In this document: positions 1 through 7,872 of the stretch, piece after piece | Numbering within the stretch: position 1 is the stretch's first letter | Layout: every line of letters starts with the position of its first letter | DNA from: Thermincola carboxydiphila | GTDB taxonomy: Bacteria; Bacillota; Thermincolia; Thermincolales; UBA2595 | Assembly (NCBI GenBank): GCA_016841325.1 | Contig: JAENZJ010000001.1 | Location: 328,111 to 392,110 of the forward strand | Length of the DNA stretch: 64,000 nucleotides | Reading direction: 5' to 3' | The notes under the pieces: generated by a model | What the model saw: only the letters and a program-made list of their open reading frames with translations | Told to the model about the DNA's origin: nothing | Database searches by the model: none | Made by a program: the position numbers and the translations under genes

Positions 1-1
1 A

Positions 2-967
2 AGCTGGCTGCTCTATGTGGGTACACTTTGGATGACGGTATTTCTCAGCCTGATGGGTCTGACCACCAATTACTGGTTTCTGGTAATGTTATCAGCCCTC
101 GCCGGCCTGGGCACAGCCACCTTTCATCCCCAGGCCACCTCGTTACTGGGTGAGGTCAGCGGCAACCGCAAGGGTTTTATGATGAGTACCTTTATGGCTA
201 TGGGGAATACAGGTTTTGCCCTGAGTCCGGTTGTTTTCATACCTCTTCTTGACAGGACCGGGCTTAGCGGTACCCTGTACCTGTTGATTCCGGGAATTCT
301 GGTATCCCTGTTTCTCATTAGGTTTGCCAAGGTCCCGCAGAAAGACAAAAATCCTGTTGACCATCCTTCCGGAGTTTCTTTCAGGGATATGCTGGGTTCT
401 GTCTGGGAAATAAGCAAGATAGTGATAGTGATTGTTATCAGATCAACTGTTTATATGGGCCTGATAGTCCTGCTTCCTAATTTCTTCACTACCCAGTCAA
501 TTTCCAGCATTACTTCAGGACATCTGGTTTCTATAATGCTGTTTGCCGGCGCTGCCGGTGGTCTGGCTGGTGGGTGGATTTCCGACCGGACCGGGCGTAA
601 GAGTGTCATAGTCCTGTCACTGCTGTTGTCCACACCGGCGTTTTTCGGATTTTTTTATACTCAGGGGCTTATCAGTACACTACTCCTGGGATTAGCCGGG
701 GCTTTACTGATGGGGTCATTTTCCGTCACAGTGGTGGCTGCCCAGGAAGTCCTCCCGGCAAGCCGGGGCCTGGCATCCGGTATTACCATAGGGCTTTCCA
801 TGGGGCTGGCAGGCCTTGCAGTCACCCCGATTGGCTGGATTGCAGACGTTTATGGCCTGGTGACCGCGCTCAGGCTACTCTTTATTTTGCCTGTTGCCGC
901 CGGATTGTTTGGACTTCTGCTGAGGAAAAACAGGAGCCTGCCGCAGGCGAGTGGTGTGAGTGCCTAA
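2..967 (+). CDS. MFS transporter, 3' part (cut by window start)
   Basis: Cytoplasmic-membrane transporter of the major facilitator superfamily, probably a drug or metabolite exporter. The reading frame is open to the left edge, so the N-terminus lies outside the window; the in-frame GTG at 17 is not a convincing start. Many hydrophobic helices are visible. The stretch GLGTATFHPQATSLLGE resembles the fosmidomycin-resistance (Fsr) subgroup, where a GxGxAxFHPQA motif is typical, and the cytoplasmic loop motif SDRTGRKS is the usual MFS D-R-x-G-R/K signature. The substrate cannot be told from sequence. A terminator-like hairpin follows the stop, and the gene meets the next gene tail to tail. Confidence 0.85.
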   Translation, partial: SWLLYVGTLWMTVFLSLMGLTTNYWFLVMLSALAGLGTATFHPQATSLLGEVSGNRKGFMMSTFMAMGNTGFALSPVVFIPLLDRTGLSGTLYLLIPGILVSLFLIRFAKVPQKDKNPVDHPSGVSFRDMLGSVWEISKIVIVIVIRSTVYMGLIVLLPNFFTTQSISSITSGHLVSIMLFAGAAGGLAGGWISDRTGRKSVIVLSLLLSTPAFFGFFYTQGLISTLLLGLAGALLMGSFSVTVVAAQEVLPASRGLASGITIGLSMGLAGLAVTPIGWIADVYGLVTALRLLFILPVAAGLFGLLLRKNRSLPQASGVSA

Positions 968-1480
968 TATCCGCCCTGTTTTACGGGTAAGGGGCTTTCT
1001 TAGGTAAGCCCTTGTTTTACTGGCTGCGGTTGTCAGTGTTCCCATGGGGCAAACGGTACACCAGGTGCGGGGCTGGTATTTTATACCCATGGCTATCCCC
1101 AGCAGAGTGGTTACCAGAATGATCTGGATAAATACTTTTCCGACCATTTCTGTGTTTCCGGCAGCCTGATATATTCCCCAGCCAAAATTAAAAAACAGAA
1201 AAACCAGCAGGCCATAGCGGAAGAGGCTGGAGGCAATAAATGCCGGTATCCTGCCTTTTTGGCTCAGGGGTCCGATGATTTTTGCCAGGAAGCTCCCCCT
1301 GGGGCAGAAGGTACCGCACCAGAAACGTCCTCCCTTCAACAATCCGTAGAGTACAGGAGCTATCATGCATATGATAGCAATAATACCTACAGTGGGGAAA
1401 AACCAGCCTGATATCAAAAACCCCAGGAGAATCATCCAGAGCCAGTCAGTTGTTGAAAAGCTGCGGTTATTTTCCTCCAC
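875..1480 (-). CDS. 4Fe-4S membrane protein, NapH/polyferredoxin-like
   Basis: Small integral membrane protein with four or five helices and two cysteine motifs, FWCGTFCPRGSF and TWCTVCPMGTLT. These match the CxxxCP pairs of the NapH/NosR/YccM family, where they shuttle electrons across or along the membrane; ligation of an Fe-S cluster is inferred from the family. I chose the GTG at 1480 because GGAGGG (complement of 1486-1491) is well placed; a TTG 13 codons upstream has no ribosome-binding site. The last 30 residues are basic, of low complexity and overlap the convergent MFS gene by 93 bp, so the true C-terminus may have been changed by a frameshift. Partners are unknown; the neighbouring hydrogenase locus is a possible electron source. 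Confidence 0.75.
   Translation of the reverse strand: MEENNRSFSTTDWLWMILLGFLISGWFFPTVGIIAIICMIAPVLYGLLKGGRFWCGTFCPRGSFLAKIIGPLSQKGRIPAFIASSLFRYGLLVFLFFNFGWGIYQAAGNTEMVGKVFIQIILVTTLLGIAMGIKYQPRTWCTVCPMGTLTTAASKTRAYLRKPLTRKTGRILGTHTTRLRQAPVFPQQKSKQSGGNRQNKE
989..1018 (+). terminator. Rho-independent terminator after the MFS gene
   Basis: AAGGGGCTT and AAGCCCTT form a stem with one bulged G and an 8-base loop, followed by GTTTTA. It sits 20 bp past the MFS stop. It lies inside the 3' end of the opposing Fe-S gene, which may explain that protein's odd C-terminus. Confidence 0.5.
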
Positions 1481-1640
1481 CCCAATCCCTCCATGGAGTT
1501 TATTTTTCCTGTAAGCCAAATATACTATTCAATAACCTGATGGCATATTTTACATTGTCCTGCCGGCAGGTTTTTTGTTTTTTTTAAGGAATATATCTAT
1601 GTTGCGGACAAATTAATTATTTCACAAACAACCTGATTGA

Positions 1641-1690
1641 TTTCACCAGCGTACCAATAATGTCACCGGTGCACTGATAATTTCACCGGT
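1641..1690. repeat. Short direct repeats, 20-bp period, upstream of the regulator
   Basis: Three tandem units begin TTTCACC, TGTCACC and TTTCACC at 1641, 1661 and 1681, each followed by a related but degenerate tail. They lie 30-80 bp before the regulator gene. They could be binding sites (20 bp is about two helical turns), or a leftover end of an insertion sequence such as the IS21 family, which carries multiple short terminal repeats. No transposase is adjacent. Confidence 0.45.
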
Positions 1691-1722
1691 CAAGTTATTT
1701 CCCGGCTGTGAGGAGTGGTATT

Positions 1723-3933
1723 ATGGCAGTGGTAAAAACAAAAAAAGATCTGTGCCAGGCGTGTTACTCATGTGTGCGTGACTGTCCGGCCAAAGCGGTC
1801 AAGGTCGAGTCCGGGCAGGCCCGGGTTGTCGAAGAACGCTGTATCAGCTGCGGCAACTGTGTCCGGGTTTGTTCACAGGATGCCAAGGACATCGAGAGTC
1901 AGGCCATGGATGTAAGAAACATGTTAGACAGCGGTGATGAAGTAATCGCACTCTTGGCCCCATCTTTTCCGGCCTCTTTTTACTTTATTGACCGTGAAGA
2001 ACTCCTTAATCAAATGCGGGCACTGGGATTTAAGCATATTGACGAAGTTGCCGGAGGTGTTGAATTAACCCTGCCCAGTTACCGCAGCCTGATCAGGGAA
2101 GGTAAAATGGAGACAATAATCAGTTCACACTGTCCGGCTATAGTCGGGCTGGTGGAAAGACAGTTTCCTGAACTGATTCCCATGTTGGCTCCGGTTGATT
2201 CGGCCTTGCTGGCCCTGGGAAAATACATGCGAAAAAATAACCCCGGTGCACGGCTTGTGTTTATAGGACCCTGTATAGCCAAAAAAGAGGAAGTCCGGGT
2301 CTACGGGCAGGGTATCATTGATGCTGTGCTGACATTTGGTGAGCTGAAGGAAATGCTTGGTTTTACCAAAATTGACTCTGATGATGCTGTGCCAGGTGAA
2401 AATCCGCAGCACATTAAGGCCAACAGTCCCCTTTTTCCTGTGCCGGGAGGATTTATAAAAAACATTGACCCCCAGAGGAAACTGTTTAAGTTTGAAGATG
2501 TCGCCCTCGTTGAGGGCAAGGATGAGTGTCTCCAGTTCCTGGAAAGCCTGGCTGCAGGGAAAATCAAACCCCGCCTGGTGGATATCCTTTTCTGTAAGGG
2601 CTGTATTGACGGGCCCGGAATTGACAGCCCTCTGGACATATTTGCCAGGCAGCATCTGATATATGACTATGCCCGTAAGCGGGACAGAAAAGAGCTAAAG
2701 GTTCTTAAAGGTATGGACCTGTCCCGGCATTTTGTTAACCGTTACCAACCCCTTCCGGTCCCATCAGAAAATGAGATTCAGGCAATATTAAGGCATACGT
2801 ACAAGACCAAGCCCGAACATGAACTTAACTGTGGTTCCTGTGGGTACAACTCCTGCCGGGAGAAGGCTGTTGCTGTATACCAGGGGATTGCAGAAATTGA
2901 CATGTGCCTTCCTTACCTGCTGGCACAGTCGCGGGGGGAACTGGACTACTACAGAAACAGACTTGACGGAAGTGACAATACAGAGGGGACAGATTTGGGC
3001 CTCATAGGGTCCAGTGATTCCATGAAGGAATTGAAGAATTTGATTATGAAGGTCAGTCAGAATGATGCTACTGTCCTGATCCTTGGGGAAAGCGGTGTCG
3101 GCAAAGAGGTTATTGCCAAGGCAATTCACCGCCTGAGCATTCGCCGGAAGGGGCCGTTTATAGGAATAAACTGTGCTGCCCTGCCTGAACTTCTACTGGA
3201 ATCTGAGCTGTTCGGTTATGAAGACGGCGCTTTCACAGGCGCCCGCAAGGGCGGCAAGGTGGGCAGGCTTGAATTGGCCAAAGGGGGCACCATTCTCCTT
3301 GATGAAATTGGAGACCTTCCCCTGACAATGCAGGCCAAACTGCTCAGGGTACTGCAGGAAAAGGAGTTTACCAGGCTTGGGGGCTGCCAGAACATTCCCC
3401 TGGATGCGCGTATACTTGCCGCCACAAATAAGGACCTGAAGACCATGGTCACTCAGGGAAAATTCAGGGCAGACCTTTTCTACAGGCTGAATGTGCTGTC
3501 GGTGCATGTACCTTCCCTCAGGGAACGGAAGGAAGACATATCTGCACTTATTGGACACTTCCTGCACAGAATTGCCACAGAAAAGGAGATCCCCGCCAAG
3601 ATTGTCACTGATGAGGCACTCAGACTGCTCCTCAGTTATGAATGGCCGGGCAACATCCGGGAACTGGAAAATACAGTGGAGCGGCTTGTCTATATCTGTG
3701 AAGGGAATGTGATCAGGGTAACAGACCTGCCAGCACAAATCAGGCAGCTGGGAGGCAGCGGGGCTGCAGAGATAATCCCCGGACCTTTAAAAGAGGCAGT
3801 CAGCCGCCTGGAACGTGAAATGATAATCAAAGCCCTGGAGGCTACGGGAAATAACAGGATGAAAGCGGCCAGTATACTGGGGGTACCCAGGGCGACCTTT
3901 TATCAAAAACTGAAGGAATACAATATTCCATGA
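1723..3933 (+). CDS. Sigma-54 enhancer-binding regulator fused to a ferredoxin/[FeFe]-hydrogenase-like sensor domain
   Basis: Probable redox- or H2-responsive transcription activator, 736 aa. Domains in order: two 4Fe-4S ferredoxin motifs (CQACYSCVRDCP, CISCGNCVRVC; about 10-55); an [FeFe]-hydrogenase large-subunit-like domain (about 70-370) with H-cluster-type loops SSHCP, GPCIAKKEE and FCKGCIDGPG; a CGSCGYNSC Fe-S domain (about 370-405); a sigma-54 AAA+ ATPase (about 430-660) with GESGVGKE Walker A, GAFTGA loop and LLDEIGD Walker B; a C-terminal Fis-type helix-turn-helix. The canonical catalytic loop TSCCP reads SSHCP, so the proton-relay cysteine is replaced by His, which argues for sensing rather than turnover. 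The ATG at 1723 has GAGGAG 8 bases upstream; the GTG at 1708 does not. The gene lies just before a sigma-54 promoter and the [NiFe] hydrogenase operon. Target and signal are inferred. Confidence 0.88.
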   Translation: MAVVKTKKDLCQACYSCVRDCPAKAVKVESGQARVVEERCISCGNCVRVCSQDAKDIESQAMDVRNMLDSGDEVIALLAPSFPASFYFIDREELLNQMRALGFKHIDEVAGGVELTLPSYRSLIREGKMETIISSHCPAIVGLVERQFPELIPMLAPVDSALLALGKYMRKNNPGARLVFIGPCIAKKEEVRVYGQGIIDAVLTFGELKEMLGFTKIDSDDAVPGENPQHIKANSPLFPVPGGFIKNIDPQRKLFKFEDVALVEGKDECLQFLESLAAGKIKPRLVDILFCKGCIDGPGIDSPLDIFARQHLIYDYARKRDRKELKVLKGMDLSRHFVNRYQPLPVPSENEIQAILRHTYKTKPEHELNCGSCGYNSCREKAVAVYQGIAEIDMCLPYLLAQSRGELDYYRNRLDGSDNTEGTDLGLIGSSDSMKELKNLIMKVSQNDATVLILGESGVGKEVIAKAIHRLSIRRKGPFIGINCAALPELLLESELFGYEDGAFTGARKGGKVGRLELAKGGTILLDEIGDLPLTMQAKLLRVLQEKEFTRLGGCQNIPLDARILAATNKDLKTMVTQGKFRADLFYRLNVLSVHVPSLRERKEDISALIGHFLHRIATEKEIPAKIVTDEALRLLLSYEWPGNIRELENTVERLVYICEGNVIRVTDLPAQIRQLGGSGAAEIIPGPLKEAVSRLEREMIIKALEATGNNRMKAASILGVPRATFYQKLKEYNIP

Positions 3934-4042
3934 TTTATATTAGCTGGTGTATAAAAAATAGACATGTCTAAAAACAAGACAACAGAATCAGGGGCGGCAT
4001 TACAAGTGCCATAGCGGTATTGTGTCTAAAATTTGTACAATA

Positions 4043-4078
4043 ACAGGGGTTTTTGATTACCCCTGTTTTCTTTTTTTA
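4043..4078 (+). terminator. Rho-independent terminator after the regulator
   Basis: ACAGGGGT and ACCCCTGT form a perfect 8-bp stem with an 8-base loop, followed by TTTCTTTTTTT. It separates the regulator from the hydrogenase operon, so the latter needs its own promoter. The rest of 3934-4363 holds no convincing gene. Confidence 0.85.
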
Positions 4079-4207
4079 TGAAATGATTATCAATTTTCAA
4101 AAAATTACGGTTGTTTTGACATTACTAACTAATCTGAGAATGATGCCCGTAAAACACCTGAATAGTTACCGGAGGACCGGGGTTGTTGAGTTTATGCGGT
4201 TCTTTCC

Positions 4208-4227
4208 GGCAGCGGAATTTGGCTGCC
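4208..4227. promoter_or_regulatory. Inverted repeat, possible activator site
   Basis: GGCAGC and GCTGCC are separated by 8 bp and centred about 33 bp upstream of the sigma-54 -24 element. This is a possible but unproven binding site for the upstream regulator; such sites are usually 80-150 bp upstream, and other partial palindromes (CCGG-AGGA-CCGG, about 4170) occur nearby. Confidence 0.25.
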
Positions 4228-4249
4228 CTTATCACTATGCATATTAAAC

Positions 4250-4265
4250 TGGCATGTTTTTTGCT
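4250..4265 (+). promoter_or_regulatory. Sigma-54 (-24/-12) promoter for the hydrogenase operon
   Basis: TGGCATGTTTTTTGCT matches the RpoN consensus TGGCAC-N5-TTGCW, with GG (4251-4252) and GC (4263-4264) exactly 10 bases apart as the family requires. Transcription would start near 4276, about 90 bp before the first gene. The only sigma-54 activator gene in the window ends about 320 bp upstream. No good -10/-35 alternative is visible. Confidence 0.78.
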
Positions 4266-4363
4266 AATAAAAAATACCGGAAAAAGTTGTCGGGAAAAGG
4301 CGCCTGAAAGAGATGCCTGGAAGAGGGCGATAGAAGGAAAACAGTAGTGAAGGGGGTGAGTCC

Positions 4364-4828
4364 TTGAGAGGTGATTCGTATAGCCCGTTAGATGCGACGG
4401 TTGACAGGGCCGGTTTTTTTCGCTGGGGGGCAAAGAGTATCAAGAGCCTGACAGGCCATTTAATAGATATAGTTGCTGATTCGTCTGCAAAGCAGGAGAA
4501 TGTGGTATGGAGCCGGCTGGTGGAGGAAAAGGCCGTTGGGACCAGTCCGCGGCTGCACTTTGCCAAAGGAAAGGCATTTTACGTGGTAATTGGCCAGAAC
4601 CGTTCCAGAGGAAGAGATGGCGGCAGAGAGCTGCAGGTTTTCTCCGGGCTTTGTCCTGAAGAAGGCGGGCTCCTTGAATGGCGGGAAAAAATGAACGGTT
4701 ATTACTGCCCGTTCTGCCGGGCGGTCTATGACCGTGACGGGCGGCCGTTAACCGGTACTGATACTTTTCTGGTAAGACATGAGTTTAAGATTGATAACGG
4801 TTATGTGAAGGTAAGTTTTCAGCCATAG
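4364..4828 (+). CDS. Rieske-like protein without the ligand histidines, first gene of the hydrogenase operon
   Basis: 154-aa soluble protein of unknown exact role. The C-terminal half has the outline of a Rieske [2Fe-2S] fold (FSGLCPEEGGLL ... YYCPFCRAVYDRDGRPL), but the usual CxH and CxxH boxes read CPE and CPFC, so both histidine ligands are missing. A cluster with other ligands, or none, is possible. The TTG at 4364 is preceded by AGGGGGTGAG at correct spacing. It is the first gene after the sigma-54 promoter and lies 48 bp before hypC, suggesting a job in hydrogenase assembly or electron transfer (inference). Confidence 0.6.
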   Translation: MRGDSYSPLDATVDRAGFFRWGAKSIKSLTGHLIDIVADSSAKQENVVWSRLVEEKAVGTSPRLHFAKGKAFYVVIGQNRSRGRDGGRELQVFSGLCPEEGGLLEWREKMNGYYCPFCRAVYDRDGRPLTGTDTFLVRHEFKIDNGYVKVSFQP

Positions 4829-4876
4829 GGCAGACCTGAGTTCCTGAATCGGTGATAAAACTGGGGGTTTATAAAA

Positions 4877-5116
4877 ATGTGTCTGGCAGTGGCAGCACAG
4901 GTAGTTAAAATTCAGAATGAATTTTTCGTTTTGGCTGAAGTTGAAGGCGTTACAATGCAGGTTTGTACTACACTGCTTCCGGACTTAAAAGTAGGGGACC
5001 ACGTTTTGGTACACGCAGGTTTTGCCATTGAGATTATTGACCTGGAGGTAGCCCGGGAGAATATCAGGATATGGCGGGAACTGCAGGAGTCTGCACCCGG
5101 TACCAAAGTGGGCTGA
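4877..5116 (+). CDS. hypC: Hydrogenase maturation chaperone HypC
   Basis: HypC/HupF family, 79 aa. The essential N-terminal Met-Cys (MCLAVAAQV) is present, with Cys2 the residue that carries the Fe(CN)2CO precursor and binds the hydrogenase large-subunit precursor. The beta-barrel core GDHVLVHAGFAIEII is typical. It lies between the Rieske-like gene and the structural hydrogenase genes. The other hyp genes (A, B, D, E, F) are not in this window. Confidence 0.92.
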   Translation: MCLAVAAQVVKIQNEFFVLAEVEGVTMQVCTTLLPDLKVGDHVLVHAGFAIEIIDLEVARENIRIWRELQESAPGTKVG

Positions 5117-5155
5117 GATTTATGTTTAATTTTAATAGTTATCCGATAGCTAACC

Positions 5156-5195
5156 GCCGCTTATCTCCCACCCCGTCAGGTGGGAGATAAGCGGC
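5156..5195. repeat. Perfect 17-bp stem-loop between hypC and the hydrogenase genes
   Basis: Arms 5156-5172 (GCCGCTTATCTCCCACC) and 5179-5195 are perfectly complementary around a 6-base loop. No T-run follows, so it is not a standard terminator. As RNA it would be very stable and could set mRNA processing or relative expression of hypC and the structural genes. It could also be a copy of a dispersed palindrome. Confidence 0.8.
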
Positions 5196-5226
5196 GCCAA
5201 GAACTCTGTTGATGGGGTGATAATCA

Positions 5227-6306
5227 GTGGACTTATTTAACAAATTGGTTACCAGAGAAATAAAGCGGCGGGATTTCATGAAATTGTGTGGTGCAGTGAC
5301 AGCCGCATTTTCACTCCCGGCGGGTTTCAAAAGAGATATAGCCTATGCCACTGAGCAGGCAATTAAAAAACCTCCTGTAATCTGGCTGGAAGGTCAGGAT
5401 TGTGCGGGCTGCAGTGAATCCCTGCTGTCTTCCCTTAACCCGTCGGCCGAAGAACTTATTCTGGAAACCCTGTCGATAAGATATCACGAAACCATAATGG
5501 CAGGTACCGGAATGGTTGCTGAGCACGCCAGGGAAGAAACCATCAAAGAGGGTGGTTATATAGTAGTGGTAGAAGGGTCAATACCTAAAGCTGATGACAG
5601 GTTCTGTGAAATCGGTGGTAAAAGTTTCCGGGAAATTGTGATGGAAACAGCTGAAAATGCAGCCCTTGTCATCGGTGTGGGTTCATGTGCATCCTATGGG
5701 GCCGGAATCGTGGGCACAACACCTTCTGAGGGTGGCGGGGTTGCCGAGTTTGTGAAGAATAAGCCTGTTGTGCTGCTCCCCACCTGCCCCGTCAAGCCTT
5801 CACGCCTGGTATCAACAATAATGTATTACCTCAGTACCGGTAAGGTCCCCGAGCTTGACAGGTATAAGAGGCCGGTGGCCTTTTATTCGGAACTGCTCCA
5901 CGACAACTGCCCGCGCCGGGGACAGTTTGAAAAGGGGAATTTTCTTACCGACTGGAATGACCCCAGGCAGCGTGAGTACTGCCTGCTGCTAAAAGGCTGT
6001 AAGGGTCCCAGGACCTATACGGATTGTGCTCAGGTATGGTGGAATGATGGCGCTAACTTCTGTATCAATGCAGGGGCCCCGTGTGCCGGGTGCACCCAGC
6101 CTGAATTTTATGCCGCCTTTAGTCCCCTGTACGATAAACAGGAAATTTTCAATATCGGGCCGGCCAGGAGCATTAATCTTGATTCCGTCGGAGCCGCTCT
6201 GACAGGAGCGGCAGCGGCAGGCGCCCTGGCTCACGGTCTGGGACGGGTGATCTTTGAGAAAAAGGACAGTCAGGACCAGGATGAAGATATGAGGGAGGCA
6301 TTGTAA
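5227..6306 (+). CDS. hyaA: [NiFe] hydrogenase small subunit, TAT-exported
   Basis: Electron-transferring subunit of a membrane-bound uptake-type (group 1-like) [NiFe] hydrogenase, 359 aa. The N-terminus has a twin-arginine signal (KRRDFMK, then a hydrophobic stretch to about residue 38), so the dimer is exported folded to the outer face of the membrane. Proximal-cluster cysteines are seen in GQDCAGCSES, GSCASYG and LPTCPVKP; distal and medial ligands in HDNCPRRG, GCKGPRTYTDC and APCAGC. A hydrophobic helix near residues 320-340 likely anchors it beside the cytochrome b. GTG start, with GGGGTGA at 5214-5220. Its stop is immediately followed by the large-subunit ATG. The symbol is by analogy with HyaA/HupS. 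Confidence 0.93.
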   Translation: MDLFNKLVTREIKRRDFMKLCGAVTAAFSLPAGFKRDIAYATEQAIKKPPVIWLEGQDCAGCSESLLSSLNPSAEELILETLSIRYHETIMAGTGMVAEHAREETIKEGGYIVVVEGSIPKADDRFCEIGGKSFREIVMETAENAALVIGVGSCASYGAGIVGTTPSEGGGVAEFVKNKPVVLLPTCPVKPSRLVSTIMYYLSTGKVPELDRYKRPVAFYSELLHDNCPRRGQFEKGNFLTDWNDPRQREYCLLLKGCKGPRTYTDCAQVWWNDGANFCINAGAPCAGCTQPEFYAAFSPLYDKQEIFNIGPARSINLDSVGAALTGAAAAGALAHGLGRVIFEKKDSQDQDEDMREAL

Positions 6307-7863
6307 ATGACCCAGAAAATTGTCATTGACCCGGTAACCCGTATTGAGGGCCACCTGGCCATAGAGGTTGAGGTGGAAAACGGCAAAGTCAAAAACGCGT
6401 GGTCCAAAGGCACCATGTTCAGAGGGCTCGAAGCCCTGTTAAGGGGTAAGGACCCCAGAGATGCCTCATATGTGACAGACCGGGTGTGTGGTGTCTGCAG
6501 TGCTTCACACCAGTGGGCATCCGCCCTTGCTCTTGATGATGCTTTTGGGTCTGATGTCCCTGACGGGGGGCGGCTGATAAGGAACCTTATCCTTGGCGCC
6601 CAGTGGCTCCACGACCATCCCCTGCACTTCTATCACCTTTCGGCACTGGACTATATAGATATTATGGCAGTTGCGCAGTATAAGGGAAGTGACCCCGGAC
6701 TTAATGCAGTCAAGGGCAAAATCATGAAGCTGGTTCAGGTCAAGGATACCGCTCCCCTTACGCCGCGGTATGAACCAGATGAATTTTCGGTAACTGACCC
6801 GGAAATTGTGACTGCAGCTGTGGCCCATTACCTCAAAGCCCTTGAAATACAGGCTAAGGCGAAGCGTATGGGGGCTTTGCTGGGGGGGAAGATGCCCCAT
6901 AATGCGGCAATCGTGGTTGGTGGTGTAACTGCATACCCGGACATGCAGATACTCTCCCAGTATCGTTCCCTCCTCAATGAAGTTGTCGATTTTGTGGAAA
7001 ATGTCTATGTTAAAGATGTGCTGATGTTTGGCACAGGACCGCTGCTGCCGCTGGCTGCAGCAGGTATTGGCGCTTCGGCGGGACATTACCTGTCATATGG
7101 GGGATTCCCCAACTCTGCCGGTAATAAAGACCTTCTCTACCCGGCCGGAGTAATTTTCGACAACAAAACAGACCAGGTGGAACGGGTCAACTATGACCTG
7201 ATAAAAGAATATGTGGGATATTCCTGGTATGATGACGGGCCGGGACGCCATCCCCTGGAGGGCGAAACCGCTGTTAACCGTGATAAGGAAAAGGGATACA
7301 GTTTCATCAAGGCACCCAGGTATGTGGGCAGGGCAATGGAGGTAGGCCCCCTGGCAAGGATGATGGTGGCCAAACCGGAGGCCTTTATGAAACTGATAAA
7401 TTCCGGCGTAAAACCCGGCGCTGTGGCGCGCCATGCTGCCCGGGCCGTGGAAACCCTGGTGATAACCAAACAGATTTACAGGTGGCTGGATGAAGTTACT
7501 GAGCAGGTTGCTTCCGGAAAATGCAGAATTCATGACACTGATACCTGGGAAGTGCCTGAGAATGCGACCGGAGCCGGGTTAAATGAGGCCCCGCGGGGGG
7601 CTCTGGGTCACTGGATTAATATCAGGAACAAAAAAATCGAGAACTACCAGCTTGTAGTTCCATCGACCTGGAACCTCTCTCCCCGTGATGATAAAGGGGT
7701 CCCTGGACCTGTTGAGCAGGCCCTGATAGGCACCCCTGTGCCTGATGTGAACAATCCCCTCAATGTGGTGCGGATTGTACGGTCCTTTGACCCATGCATT
7801 TCCTGTGCCGTACACATTATCGAACCTGATTCCAACCGCATCCTGGAATTTATGGTGGGTTAA
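6307..7863 (+). CDS. hyaB: [NiFe] hydrogenase large (catalytic) subunit
   Basis: 518-aa catalytic subunit oxidising H2 (or reducing protons) at a Ni-Fe site. The L1 motif RVCGVC (Cys61, Cys64) and L2 motif DPCISCAVH (Cys497, Cys500, His503) provide the four Ni ligands. The 15 residues after His503 are the C-terminal extension normally removed by the dedicated protease once Ni is inserted; the gene for such a protease is two genes downstream. No signal peptide is present, as expected for co-export with the TAT-bearing small subunit. Intact, normal length. Confidence 0.95.
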   Translation: MTQKIVIDPVTRIEGHLAIEVEVENGKVKNAWSKGTMFRGLEALLRGKDPRDASYVTDRVCGVCSASHQWASALALDDAFGSDVPDGGRLIRNLILGAQWLHDHPLHFYHLSALDYIDIMAVAQYKGSDPGLNAVKGKIMKLVQVKDTAPLTPRYEPDEFSVTDPEIVTAAVAHYLKALEIQAKAKRMGALLGGKMPHNAAIVVGGVTAYPDMQILSQYRSLLNEVVDFVENVYVKDVLMFGTGPLLPLAAAGIGASAGHYLSYGGFPNSAGNKDLLYPAGVIFDNKTDQVERVNYDLIKEYVGYSWYDDGPGRHPLEGETAVNRDKEKGYSFIKAPRYVGRAMEVGPLARMMVAKPEAFMKLINSGVKPGAVARHAARAVETLVITKQIYRWLDEVTEQVASGKCRIHDTDTWEVPENATGAGLNEAPRGALGHWINIRNKKIENYQLVVPSTWNLSPRDDKGVPGPVEQALIGTPVPDVNNPLNVVRIVRSFDPCISCAVHIIEPDSNRILEFMVG

Positions 7864-7872
7864 GGGGGTTAA

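Noticed and set aside
1188..1370. Small minus-strand frames inside the NapH-like gene and other shadow frames
   Set aside because: They overlap well-supported genes in other frames and lack ribosome-binding sites.
4053..4247. 64-aa frame in the gap before the hydrogenase operon
   Set aside because: It starts in the T-run of a terminator, has no ribosome-binding site and overlaps the sigma-54 promoter region; composition is not protein-like.
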